This document shows, one piece after another, positions 1-7,733 of a stretch of DNA of 64,000 nt. The number at the start of each line of letters is the position of its first letter. The first letter of the stretch is position 1. Origin of the DNA: Acidisphaera sp. S103 (GTDB taxonomy: Bacteria; Pseudomonadota; Alphaproteobacteria; Acetobacterales; Acetobacteraceae). A program made the position numbers and the translations under genes. The notes under the pieces were generated by a model, which was not told the origin of the DNA, did no database searches, and worked only from the letters and a program-made list of their open reading frames with translations. The stretch is taken from NCBI RefSeq assembly GCF_009765975.1, contig NZ_LMUJ01000064.1:4659-68658 (forward strand), in the 5' to 3' direction.

Positions 1-34
1 AGCACGGCGCGACGCTCAGACAGGTCGGGTGCCC

Positions 35-1036
35 CTACCCTGCCCCGACCCGCTTCCAGAACAACACCGTATCGTGCGCCGAACCGTCCGCGCTCAGCGC
101 ATACCCCGGCAGTCGTCCGCCTTCCCGCCAGCCCTCGGCCCGGTACAGCGCCTCGCCGGCCTCACCCGCGCGGGTGTCCAGCGTCAGCAAGGACCGGCCC
201 GCCGCCACCGCCGCCTGTTCCAGCGCTCGCATGATTTGGCGCCCGAGACCGCCGCGGCGCGCATCCGGATGGACCAGGATCTTCTGCACTTCCGCCCGAT
301 GCGGCTGGTTCTCCGGCGTCCCCAGGTCGAGCATCCCGGTCCCCACCATCACACCGTCGTGCCATGCGGCCAGCAGTACGCGCTTACCGGCGCCGACGTC
401 GCTCGCCATCCGATGCCAGAACGCGGTCGCCTTGTCCCGCGACAGCGGCGGCAGGAACGACACCGACGCCCCCGCCGCGACGCATGCGATCAGGATATCG
501 GCCAGCCGGGCCTCAGCCGAAGTCGCGGCCGCGATATCCAGCGCCTGCACGCCGTTCACCGGCTTGGCGTAGCCGAACTCCAGCGAGTTGGAGATGTCCT
601 CCAGCACCCGCAGCGGACCCGACCGGACATAGCCCCGCTTTTCGTAAAACCGATGTGCGCGGTCGAACCGGGTATCGCTCCACAACACCAGCCGTTCCGA
701 ACCCGCCGCGATGGCATGGCGTTCGGCAAGGTCGAGCAGCGCATGGCCCAGCCCTGAGCCGTGTCGTGCGGGGTCGACATAGACGCGGCAGACTTCCCAC
801 GCCGCATCGCCGGCAGGACGCACGGCGATCATGCCAACAACCGACCCGCCGGCCTCGGCGATCCACAGCGCGCCGCCGTGGCCGGCGTAATAGCTGGCCA
901 GGGCGTGCAGCTCCGGCATCTCCAGATCCACGTCCATCTTGACGCCCGGGTAGGCCGACCAGCATGCCCAGATCAGTGCGATGACAGCAGGGCCATCGGC
1001 GTCGCGGCCAGAGCGGATCAGCCAGTCGAGATTCAT
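35..1036 (-). CDS. Tandem-domain GNAT N-acetyltransferase
   Basis: This 333-residue protein has two GNAT folds in one chain. The first spans about residues 8-150 and carries the acetyl-CoA pyrophosphate loop RHGSGLG at 91-97. The second spans about 170-325 with RRGGLG at 260-265. GNAT enzymes move an acetyl group from acetyl-CoA to an amine; the substrate here cannot be read from sequence. Both loops keep the basic-x-x-G-x-G/A pattern, so both halves may bind cofactor. It lies downstream of the aminotransferase pair on the same strand, separated by a palindromic repeat, so it is probably a separate unit. Fusion of two GNAT domains is seen in several antibiotic- or amine-modifying families, but I cannot assign one. 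Confidence 0.85.
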   Translation of the reverse strand: MNLDWLIRSGRDADGPAVIALIWACWSAYPGVKMDVDLEMPELHALASYYAGHGGALWIAEAGGSVVGMIAVRPAGDAAWEVCRVYVDPARHGSGLGHALLDLAERHAIAAGSERLVLWSDTRFDRAHRFYEKRGYVRSGPLRVLEDISNSLEFGYAKPVNGVQALDIAAATSAEARLADILIACVAAGASVSFLPPLSRDKATAFWHRMASDVGAGKRVLLAAWHDGVMVGTGMLDLGTPENQPHRAEVQKILVHPDARRGGLGRQIMRALEQAAVAAGRSLLTLDTRAGEAGEALYRAEGWREGGRLPGYALSADGSAHDTVLFWKRVGAG

Positions 1037-1072
1037 GGCCGGTCGCGGTGAGTGTCGACCGGCGCACTCTCA

Positions 1073-1153
1073 CCGTCATGGCCGGACGCGTTCCGGCCAT
1101 CTTCGCACCGGCGGACGAAGCGCGGATGGCCGGGACGCGCCCGGCCATGACGG
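1073..1153. repeat. REP-like palindromic element between genes
   Basis: The 81-bp element begins CCGTCATGGCC and ends with its exact reverse complement GGCCATGACGG. Smaller inverted repeats lie inside. The outer CGTCATGGC/GCCATGACG arms are the same as those of the larger dispersed repeats at 25158 and 40220. It sits between the acetyltransferase and aminotransferase genes and could form a strong RNA hairpin. Confidence 0.6.
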
Positions 1154-1204
1154 ATACATTCCACGCTGGGCCATGACGATGGATGCCCAGCCATGTCGTT
1201 TCGC

Positions 1205-2407
1205 CTACCGCAACCCCTCGCAGAATGTCTGGATGCGCTTCAGGCCTTCCAGCAGTTCGTCGTCCGCGGTGGCGGTGCTGATGCGCAGGAACGGGCTCAT
1301 GTGATAGGCGGCGCCGTGGACGGTGGCGACGTAGTGTTCCTCCAGGAGGGCGAGGCACACGTCCTCATCGTTGTGCAGCACGCGCCCGCCGGTGGTGGTC
1401 TTGCCCAGGCAGCCGGCGACGTTGGGGAAGACGTAGAAGGCGCCCTCGGGCTTGTGGCAACTGATGCCCTTGGCCGCGTTCAGCATTGCGACGGCCACGT
1501 CGCGGCGGCGCTTGTAGGCCTCGATCTGGACGTCGACGCCATCTTGCGGGCCGTCCAGCGCCGCGGCCGCGGCGGCCTGCCCGACGGTGGAGGTGCCGGC
1601 GGTGGCCTGGCCCTGCATCACGGTCATCGCCTTGATCAGGGGCTTGGGGCCGCCGGCGAAACCGATCCGCCAGCCGGTCATCGCATAGGTCTTGGAAACC
1701 CCCGACACCGTCAGCGTGCGGTCCTTCAGGTCCGGTGCGACCTGGGCGAAGGTGGCGTGCTGGAAGCCGTCGAACACCAGATGCTCATACATGTCGTCGG
1801 ACAGGATCCAGACATGCGGGTGCTTGCGCATCACGACGGCGATTTCGGCGATTTCGGCGGCCGAACAGCAGGCGCCGGTCGGGTTGTTGGGGTTGTTCAG
1901 CACCAGCCATTTGGTCTTCGGGGTGATCGCCGCGTCGATATCCTCGGCGCGGGGCTTGAAGCCGTTGTTCTGCGGGCAGTTCACCAGGACCGGCACGCCT
2001 TCGCACAGTTGGGTCATCTGCGCGTAGGCGATCCACGACGGCACCGGGATGATGACCTCGTCACCCGGGTCCACGGTGGCCATGATGGCGTTGAACAGGC
2101 ATTGCTTGCCGCCGTTGGAGACGGCGATTTCGTCCAGCGCATAATCCAGCCCGGAATCGCGCTTGAATTTCCGCTGGATCGCCTGCTTCAGCACGCGGGT
2201 GCCGTCCTGCGGCGGGTATTTGGTGTCGCCCTTCAGCGCCGCCTGGTGCGCGGCCTCGATGGCGTGCGGCGGGCTGTCGAAGTTGGGCTCGCCGGTGGTC
2301 AGGGTCACGACCGGCTTGCCGGCGGCTTTCAGCTCGCGCGCCTTGATCGTCATCTGCACGCTGGCCGCCAAGGCGACCCGGCCAAGCCGCGAAGAAAAAC
2401 CAGGCAT
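1205..2407 (-). CDS. Class I/II pyridoxal-phosphate aminotransferase (aspartate type), copy 2
   Basis: At 400 residues this matches the usual length of the AspC/class I aminotransferase family, cytosolic PLP enzymes that exchange amino groups between an amino acid and a 2-oxo acid. The PLP lysine is expected at K239 in GVSKTYAMTGWR. The NNPNNPTG motif at 171-178 and the conserved GWRIGFAGG stretch are present. The start codon overlaps the stop of the upstream paralogue by one base (TGATG), so the two are probably translated in a coupled way. The neighbour has the same length and the lysine at the same residue number. Substrate specificity (aspartate, aromatic or other) is not decided by these motifs. 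Confidence 0.93.
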   Translation of the reverse strand: MPGFSSRLGRVALAASVQMTIKARELKAAGKPVVTLTTGEPNFDSPPHAIEAAHQAALKGDTKYPPQDGTRVLKQAIQRKFKRDSGLDYALDEIAVSNGGKQCLFNAIMATVDPGDEVIIPVPSWIAYAQMTQLCEGVPVLVNCPQNNGFKPRAEDIDAAITPKTKWLVLNNPNNPTGACCSAAEIAEIAVVMRKHPHVWILSDDMYEHLVFDGFQHATFAQVAPDLKDRTLTVSGVSKTYAMTGWRIGFAGGPKPLIKAMTVMQGQATAGTSTVGQAAAAAALDGPQDGVDVQIEAYKRRRDVAVAMLNAAKGISCHKPEGAFYVFPNVAGCLGKTTTGGRVLHNDEDVCLALLEEHYVATVHGAAYHMSPFLRISTATADDELLEGLKRIQTFCEGLR

Positions 2408-3609
2408 CAGTGCAGACCTTCGCAGAAACGTTGAATACGGGTGCAGGCCTCGGTCAGTTCCGAGGTCGCATTGGCATAGCTGATGCGGATGTAGCCGGGG
2501 TAGCAGAAGGCCGCACCATGCACGGTGGCGACCCCTTCCTCAGACAGCAGCGTCAGGGCGAAGGTTTCGTCGTCCTTGATCAGCACGCCGCCCTTGCTGG
2601 TCTTGCCGATGCAGCCGTGGATCGACGGATACACATAGAAGGCGCCATCCGGTGTACTGCAATTCAGGCCGGGGGCCTTGTTCAGCATCTCCACCACCAT
2701 GTCGCGGCGCTGCTCGAACACCTTCCGCATTTCCTCCACCGTGTCCTGCTGGCCGGTCAATGCCTCGACGGCGGCGGCCTGGGCGATGGAGTTGGGGTTG
2801 GATGTGGACTGGCTCTGCAATTTGTCCATCGCCTTGATCAGTGCGACGGGGCCGCCGGCGAAGCCGATGCGCCAGCCGGTCATGGCGTAGGACTTGGATA
2901 CGCCATGCACCGTCAGCGTGCGGTCCTTGAGGCGAGGTTCCACCGCGACGATGGTTCCCGGCTTGAAGCCGTTGTACGCCAGCTTGTCGTAGATATCGTC
3001 GGTCAGCACCCAGACATGCGGATGGCGCATCAGCACGTCACAGATCGACCTCAGCTCCTCCGCGCTGTAGGCGGCGCCGGTCGGGTTGCAGGGGTTGTTC
3101 AGCATGAACCAGCGGGTCTTCGGGGTAATCGCCGCTTCCAGGTCCTCGGCGCGCAGCTTGAAGCCGTTGTTCTGGCCGCATGGCACCAGCACCGGCTTGC
3201 CGTCCGCCAGGGTGACGATGTCGGGATAGCTGACCCAGCACGGGCTGGGGATGATGACCTCATCGCCGGCGTTCAGTGTGCTCAGCATGGCGTTGAACAG
3301 CACCTGCTTGGCACCGGTGGAGATGATGATTTCCTCCGGCTTGTAGTCGATGCCGCTGTCGCGGGCGAACTTCAGCGCCACCGCTTTGCGCAGCGCCTGG
3401 GTGCCGGCCACGTCGGTATATTTCGTCTCGCCGTTCTCCAGCGCCCGGATCGCCGCGTCCTTGATGTTGCGGGGGGTATCGAAGTCCGGTTCGCCCTGCG
3501 ACAGGCTGATGACGTTCTTGCCCTCGGCGATCATGCCGCGTGCCACCGTGGAAATCGCGATGGTCAGGCTGGGCTGGATGCGGTCGAGGCGGTCGGCGGT
3601 GAGCGGCAT
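2407..3609 (-). CDS. Class I/II pyridoxal-phosphate aminotransferase (aspartate type), copy 1
   Basis: This is the first gene of a two-gene tandem of paralogous aminotransferases. I start it at 3609 because this gives 400 residues beginning MPLTADRLDRIQPS, aligning end to end with the downstream copy; the open frame extends 22 codons further up without family similarity. The PLP lysine is K239 in GVSKSYAMTGWR, with NNPCNPTG at 171-178. The role is amino-group transfer between an amino acid and an oxo acid in the cytosol. The two copies differ in several positions lining the substrate pocket region (for example PSPCWVSYPD against PVPSWIAYAQ), which suggests divergent substrates after duplication. 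Confidence 0.93.
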   Translation of the reverse strand: MPLTADRLDRIQPSLTIAISTVARGMIAEGKNVISLSQGEPDFDTPRNIKDAAIRALENGETKYTDVAGTQALRKAVALKFARDSGIDYKPEEIIISTGAKQVLFNAMLSTLNAGDEVIIPSPCWVSYPDIVTLADGKPVLVPCGQNNGFKLRAEDLEAAITPKTRWFMLNNPCNPTGAAYSAEELRSICDVLMRHPHVWVLTDDIYDKLAYNGFKPGTIVAVEPRLKDRTLTVHGVSKSYAMTGWRIGFAGGPVALIKAMDKLQSQSTSNPNSIAQAAAVEALTGQQDTVEEMRKVFEQRRDMVVEMLNKAPGLNCSTPDGAFYVYPSIHGCIGKTSKGGVLIKDDETFALTLLSEEGVATVHGAAFCYPGYIRISYANATSELTEACTRIQRFCEGLH

Positions 3610-3740
3610 GACGTGTTCCCGGCGGATTCTAAGGAGTAAGCAGCGGGTTCTAATGCTCTGCCGCCGCGGGGGCAACCGGATGACGCGGCCGAGCGCGGCG
3701 GGGCTGGTCTGTGCGGGGGGCGGGCCAGGACCTTCGGTGA

Positions 3741-4055
3741 ATGAATCGTGATCGCCCGGCCGCGCCGCCGGAACCAGGCCAGGGACGCGATCCGCGTTGC
3801 CTCGGCGTCGCCCCGACGCGAATCACTTTGCGCCAGGGAAGCCGGTTCCGGACGATCGAGGTCCCTGACCTTCAGCTTATCGACGGTTTCCATGCCTTCG
3901 AGGCCGAGACCGGCGTCCGCTGGACTGACGGCGATGCCACCGTGACGGCGGAATTGCGCGAAGGATTCGACGGCCCGGTGGAGCTGGTGCTGCACCTCGA
4001 CGGGTCGACCCGATACCCCGTCTTTGCCGTTGCCGGCCAACGTACCGCGGCATGA
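3741..4055 (+). pseudogene. 3' remnant of a third Hint-tailed beta-helix gene
   Basis: The 104-codon frame matches only the last ~95 residues of the 986-residue protein encoded at 4489. Shared landmarks are DPRCLG, TLRQG/MLRQG, DGFHAFEA, RWTDGDA, EGFDG, VELVLHL and TRYP, and both end in a similar alanine-rich tail. No Hint domain or repeat region precedes it. Sequence just after the stop (around ACGTAACC) also resembles the DNA after the 986-residue gene. I infer a lost third member of a tandem array whose 5' part was deleted. It could still be expressed as a small protein, but there is no clear ribosome binding site. Confidence 0.75.
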
Positions 4056-4488
4056 ACCTGGCGGCCCGCGCCCGGCGCGTTGCCACGCAACCATTACGTA
4101 ACCAGGCGGCTGCTACGCAATGGGTAACCGCTGCGCAATCGAATTGATTTGCATCAAACAAAGCCTGCCCGAATCGAGTTGCCTTCGAGATATTTTTGCC
4201 ACATGACCTCAGATGCCGAACATCCGGTGGAACGCAGGGACGAATGATCGGCGGGGCCGCGACGGCTTCGGACCGGGTCGCTCCGAACGGCTTCACCCGC
4301 ACACTTCGACCACCGCCCGTGGAAACAGGGCGCCTGCCACGTCCCGTCACCCGGCGGGCATGCGACCGGAGCAAGATGACTTCGCCTGTGCGCAGCCATC
4401 CAGCTTTAACTTTTTTGTTTGATCACGTGATTCAGACCTGCGGCGATTCCGCCTCCGGTCATCACGCTCTCGCCTGAAGGATCGACCG
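4056..4488 (+). other. Long leader region of the first beta-helix gene
   Basis: This 433-bp region has no convincing gene. It contains two GTAACC words, a perfect Crp/Fnr-type dyad at 4144-4157, and an AT-rich stretch including TATTTT at 4191-4196 that may serve as a -10 region. It ends with AAGGA upstream of the start at 4489. Parts resemble the leader before the second large gene (7450-7733), so gene plus leader look like the duplicated unit. Confidence 0.6.
4144..4157 (+). promoter_or_regulatory. FNR/FixK-type operator TTGAT-N4-ATCAA
   Basis: TTGATTTGCATCAA is an exact match to the FNR/FixK/Anr consensus TTGATNNNNATCAA. It lies 331 bp before the start of the 986-residue gene and about 40 bp before an AT-rich possible -10 element. 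A similar dyad occupies the corresponding leader of the second copy. Oxygen- or nitrogen-oxide-responsive control is inferred. Confidence 0.6.
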
Positions 4489-7449
4489 ATGAGCAAGACG
4501 TTAACGGCAACCTACGGTTCGGGCGTCACGCTTTCGTCGGCTTCGGATAGCCCCACGACCATCACTTCGACAGGCTACCTGGAACAGGGCCTTCGGGTGA
4601 CCTATGACGGCCCCTGGCAGGTGGCGAATTACGGCACCATCCAGGGGGGGACGGCGGGATACGGCGTCTACCTGCTCGACGGCGGAACGGTCACCAATCA
4701 GGCCGGCGGGTATATCGGCGGCAACTCCGCTGGTATCTCGGCCAAAGACGGCGCCCTGACCGTGGTCAATGCCGGCGATGTCACCGGCCGCACGGGCGGC
4801 GGCATCTACCTGCTGGCGGGCGGCAGTGTCACCAACCTGGCCGGCGGTGTCATCACCGGGTACGACGGGGTCTCCGCCAGCACAGCCGCCGCCACGGTGA
4901 TCAATGCGGGCAGTATCATCGGCAGTGGTCTCGACGGTCCCGGCGTCGTCATCACGGCCGGCGGCACCGTCATTAACCAAGCCGGCGGGACGATCATCGG
5001 CGGCAGCGGGATCAACGGCGAGGCCGTCGCGCTGACCGTGATCAACACCGGCTCGATCTACGGGTTCAACGAATTCGGCGTGGCCTTTTTCTCGGGGGGC
5101 TACCTGGCCAACCAGAGCGGTGGCACGATCACCGGCGCCAGCGAAGCCGTCCATGCGGGCGCCGTCTTCACCATGGTGAATGGCGGGCTCATCGACGGGG
5201 CCAGTGAGGGCCTCAATCTCGACGGCGGCGGCAGCGTCACCAACCAGGCCGGCGGCACCATCAGCGGCGGGTTCGCGGGGATCATCGCCTATAACACGGC
5301 CCTGGCCGTGAGCAACTACGGCGTCATCCAGGGAAATGGCTCCAGCGATGAGGGTATCAACCTCAAAGTAGGCGGCAGCGTCACCAATCAGGCCGGCGGC
5401 GCCATCCACGGCAAATACGAGGCGATCTTCGCGTCCGGCGGGCTGACGACGGTGACCAATGCGGGCTTCATCACCGGATACGGCACGTTCGGGGCCGGCA
5501 TCCTGCTTGGCGGCGGCGGCGGCGTCACCAACCAAGCCGACGGGACGATCAGCGGACAGGCCGAGGGGGTCTCGGCCTACCACGCCGCCGTTGCCGTGGC
5601 GAATAACGGGGTTATCGCGGCTTACGGCAGTTCGGCCGAGGCGATCTACCTGACCGGTGGCGGCAGCGTCACAAACCAGGCCGACGGCACGATCACCGGT
5701 TCGGTGGGTATCGACAGCCAGTTCGCCGGCGCGACGGTGGCGAACGCCGGCAGCATTGTCGGCACCGGCGGCACTGCCGTCGCCTTCGGCGCCGGTTACA
5801 CCAACCTGCTGACGATCGACCCGGGTGCGGTGTTCCACGGCATGGTCAATGGCGGCAACACGATCGGCGCCACCGCGGTCAGCACGTTGGAACTGGCATC
5901 GGGCGCCTCGACCGGGACATTGTCCGGCCTGGGCACGCAGTTTGTCGATTTCGGTCAAGTATCGATCGACGCCGGGGCTTATTGGATCGTCGGCGGCAAC
6001 GAAACGCTGACCGCCGGCACGACGCTGACCAATGCCGGCACCCTGGCCCTGGCCGACTCAAGCTTTGCCGATAACGGCGTCGTCATCAACAACGGCGCCA
6101 TCGTCATCGATCCGTCGAGCGTGACGTTCGGCAGCCTGACCGGATCGGGATACGTCACGATCGACAGCGGCAGCACGCTGGACGTTACGGGTGCAGTGAC
6201 CAACGGCGAAACGATTGTCTTTTCCGGCACGAACAACCTGCTGGATGTCAGCCCGACAGCGTTTGCCGGCCAGATCAACGGATTCATCCCCGGCGACACG
6301 ATCGACCTGACGGGTGTGACCGATGGATTTTCGCCCCGGATCGTCAACGGCAACACGCTGGCGATCCAACGCACCGACAATCCATCCGTCTACCTGACAC
6401 TCGATCCCGGGACCAACTATACCGGCGACCAATTTGCCATCAGCGGCGGCGGCGCCATCACCACGGAGATCCCCTGTTTCCTGCGCGACACGCGCATCCG
6501 CACCGAACGCGGGGAGACGATGGTGCAGGACCTGGCCGTGGGCGACCGGGTCCTGACCTTGTCCGGGACGTCCCGCCCGATCACATGGATCGGCACGGGG
6601 CGCGTGGTGGTCAGCCCCGGCCGCCGATCCGCCGCCACGCCGATCGTCGTCCGCAAGAGCGCCCTCGCCGACAACGTGCCGTACTACGACCTGCGCATCA
6701 CCAAGGGCCATTCGCTGTTCGTCGACGGCGTGCTGATCCCGGCGGAGTTCCTGGTCAACCACCGGTCGATCCAGTGGGACGACCACAAGCGCGAGGTCGA
6801 ATTCTACCACATCGAACTCGACGCCCATGACGTATTGCTGGCGAACGGCAGTCCGGCCGAGAGTTACCGCGACGACGGCAACCGGTGGCTGTTCCGGAAC
6901 GCCAACGCCGGCTGGGACCAGCCGTCGATGCCAGCCTGCGCGCCGGTGCTGACCGGCGGCCCGGCGGTGGATGCGATCTGGCGGCGGTTGCTCGATCGCA
7001 GCGGCGCGCGAACCGGCGTGACGCTGACGGACGATCCGGACCTGCATTTGCTGGTGGACGGCAGGCGCCTGGACGCCACGCTGCGTGCGGACGGTGCCCA
7101 CGTCTTCTCGCTTCCGGACACGCGTGCCGCCGTGCGCATCGTCTCCCAAGCCGGCGCGCCGCAGGAACTGGGCTTCGCACGCGATCCGCGGTGCCTCGGC
7201 ATCGCCTTGCGGCGCGTGATGCTGCGCCAGGGCGCTCGGGTCCGGACGATCGATGCCCACGATCCACGCCTGACGGACGGCTTCCACGCGTTCGAGGCTG
7301 ACAACAACCTGCGCTGGACCGACGGCGACGCCGGCCTGCCGGCGGCGTTGTTGGAGGGCTTCGATGGGGCGGTGGAACTTGTGCTGCACCTCGGCGGCAC
7401 GACCCGGTACCCGTCTTTTGCCTTCGCCGGCGGACAGGCCGCGGCATAG
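4489..7449 (+). CDS. Large beta-helix repeat protein with C-terminal Hint_2-type domain
   Basis: This 986-residue protein has about eight imperfect repeats of roughly 50-60 residues in its first 450 residues, each with a core like GGSVTNQAGGTITG. Such repeats are expected to stack as a right-handed beta-helix. A bridging region (about 450-660) is followed by a Hint_2-like domain starting at C663 (CFLRDTRIRT, VGDRVLTLSG, ITWIG, KGHSLFVDG). A tail with the RWTDGDA and TRYP motifs ends the protein. I see no signal peptide, no autotransporter barrel and no RTX nonapeptides, so the export route is unknown. The start is fixed by AAGGA upstream and by the MSKT start shared with the paralogue at 7734. 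It is probably a surface or secreted adhesin-like protein (inference). Confidence 0.85.
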   Translation: MSKTLTATYGSGVTLSSASDSPTTITSTGYLEQGLRVTYDGPWQVANYGTIQGGTAGYGVYLLDGGTVTNQAGGYIGGNSAGISAKDGALTVVNAGDVTGRTGGGIYLLAGGSVTNLAGGVITGYDGVSASTAAATVINAGSIIGSGLDGPGVVITAGGTVINQAGGTIIGGSGINGEAVALTVINTGSIYGFNEFGVAFFSGGYLANQSGGTITGASEAVHAGAVFTMVNGGLIDGASEGLNLDGGGSVTNQAGGTISGGFAGIIAYNTALAVSNYGVIQGNGSSDEGINLKVGGSVTNQAGGAIHGKYEAIFASGGLTTVTNAGFITGYGTFGAGILLGGGGGVTNQADGTISGQAEGVSAYHAAVAVANNGVIAAYGSSAEAIYLTGGGSVTNQADGTITGSVGIDSQFAGATVANAGSIVGTGGTAVAFGAGYTNLLTIDPGAVFHGMVNGGNTIGATAVSTLELASGASTGTLSGLGTQFVDFGQVSIDAGAYWIVGGNETLTAGTTLTNAGTLALADSSFADNGVVINNGAIVIDPSSVTFGSLTGSGYVTIDSGSTLDVTGAVTNGETIVFSGTNNLLDVSPTAFAGQINGFIPGDTIDLTGVTDGFSPRIVNGNTLAIQRTDNPSVYLTLDPGTNYTGDQFAISGGGAITTEIPCFLRDTRIRTERGETMVQDLAVGDRVLTLSGTSRPITWIGTGRVVVSPGRRSAATPIVVRKSALADNVPYYDLRITKGHSLFVDGVLIPAEFLVNHRSIQWDDHKREVEFYHIELDAHDVLLANGSPAESYRDDGNRWLFRNANAGWDQPSMPACAPVLTGGPAVDAIWRRLLDRSGARTGVTLTDDPDLHLLVDGRRLDATLRADGAHVFSLPDTRAAVRIVSQAGAPQELGFARDPRCLGIALRRVMLRQGARVRTIDAHDPRLTDGFHAFEADNNLRWTDGDAGLPAALLEGFDGAVELVLHLGGTTRYPSFAFAGGQAAA

Positions 7450-7490
7450 GCCAGGCGCCCCAACCCTCCGCAACCTGCTACGTAACCGGA

Positions 7491-7504
7491 TTGACTCACG
7501 TCAA
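7491..7504 (+). promoter_or_regulatory. Crp/Fnr-family dyad TTGAC-N4-GTCAA
   Basis: TTGACTCACGTCAA is a perfect 5-4-5 inverted repeat close to the FNR/FixK/NnrR class. It lies 229 bp before the start of the 2474-residue gene and about 33 bp before TATTTT at 7531. It matches in place the perfect FNR box upstream of the first paralogue. Confidence 0.5.
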
Positions 7505-7733
7505 ATAAATAACTCTTCCGAATCAGTTTGTATTTTCAAACGTTCTTCGTCACATTTGGCAATGTGCTGAGCGTCGGATGAGACATACAGGCGAATTACC
7601 GCCGGAGCCATGACGGCTCCGAACCGGATCGTTGCGCGCCATCTTGCTGGCACACCTTGACCACGCTCCCTGGAAACGGGGCACCCACGGTGCGCCGCCA
7701 TCCCGGTACGCAACAAGCCTGAAGGACCGACTG

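Noticed and set aside
2410-3639. 409-codon plus-strand frame opposite the first aminotransferase
   Set aside because: It is a GC-rich shadow of a clear PLP aminotransferase and has no recognisable family.
4083-4133. GTAACC words upstream of the first beta-helix gene as sigma boxes
   Set aside because: Neither is followed by CGAA at 16 bases (ATGG and GATT follow).
6475-7449. Hint domain considered as an intein
   Set aside because: It is C-terminal and followed by a family-specific tail rather than a split host protein. Motifs fit Hint_2 proteins and no homing endonuclease or C-extein is seen.
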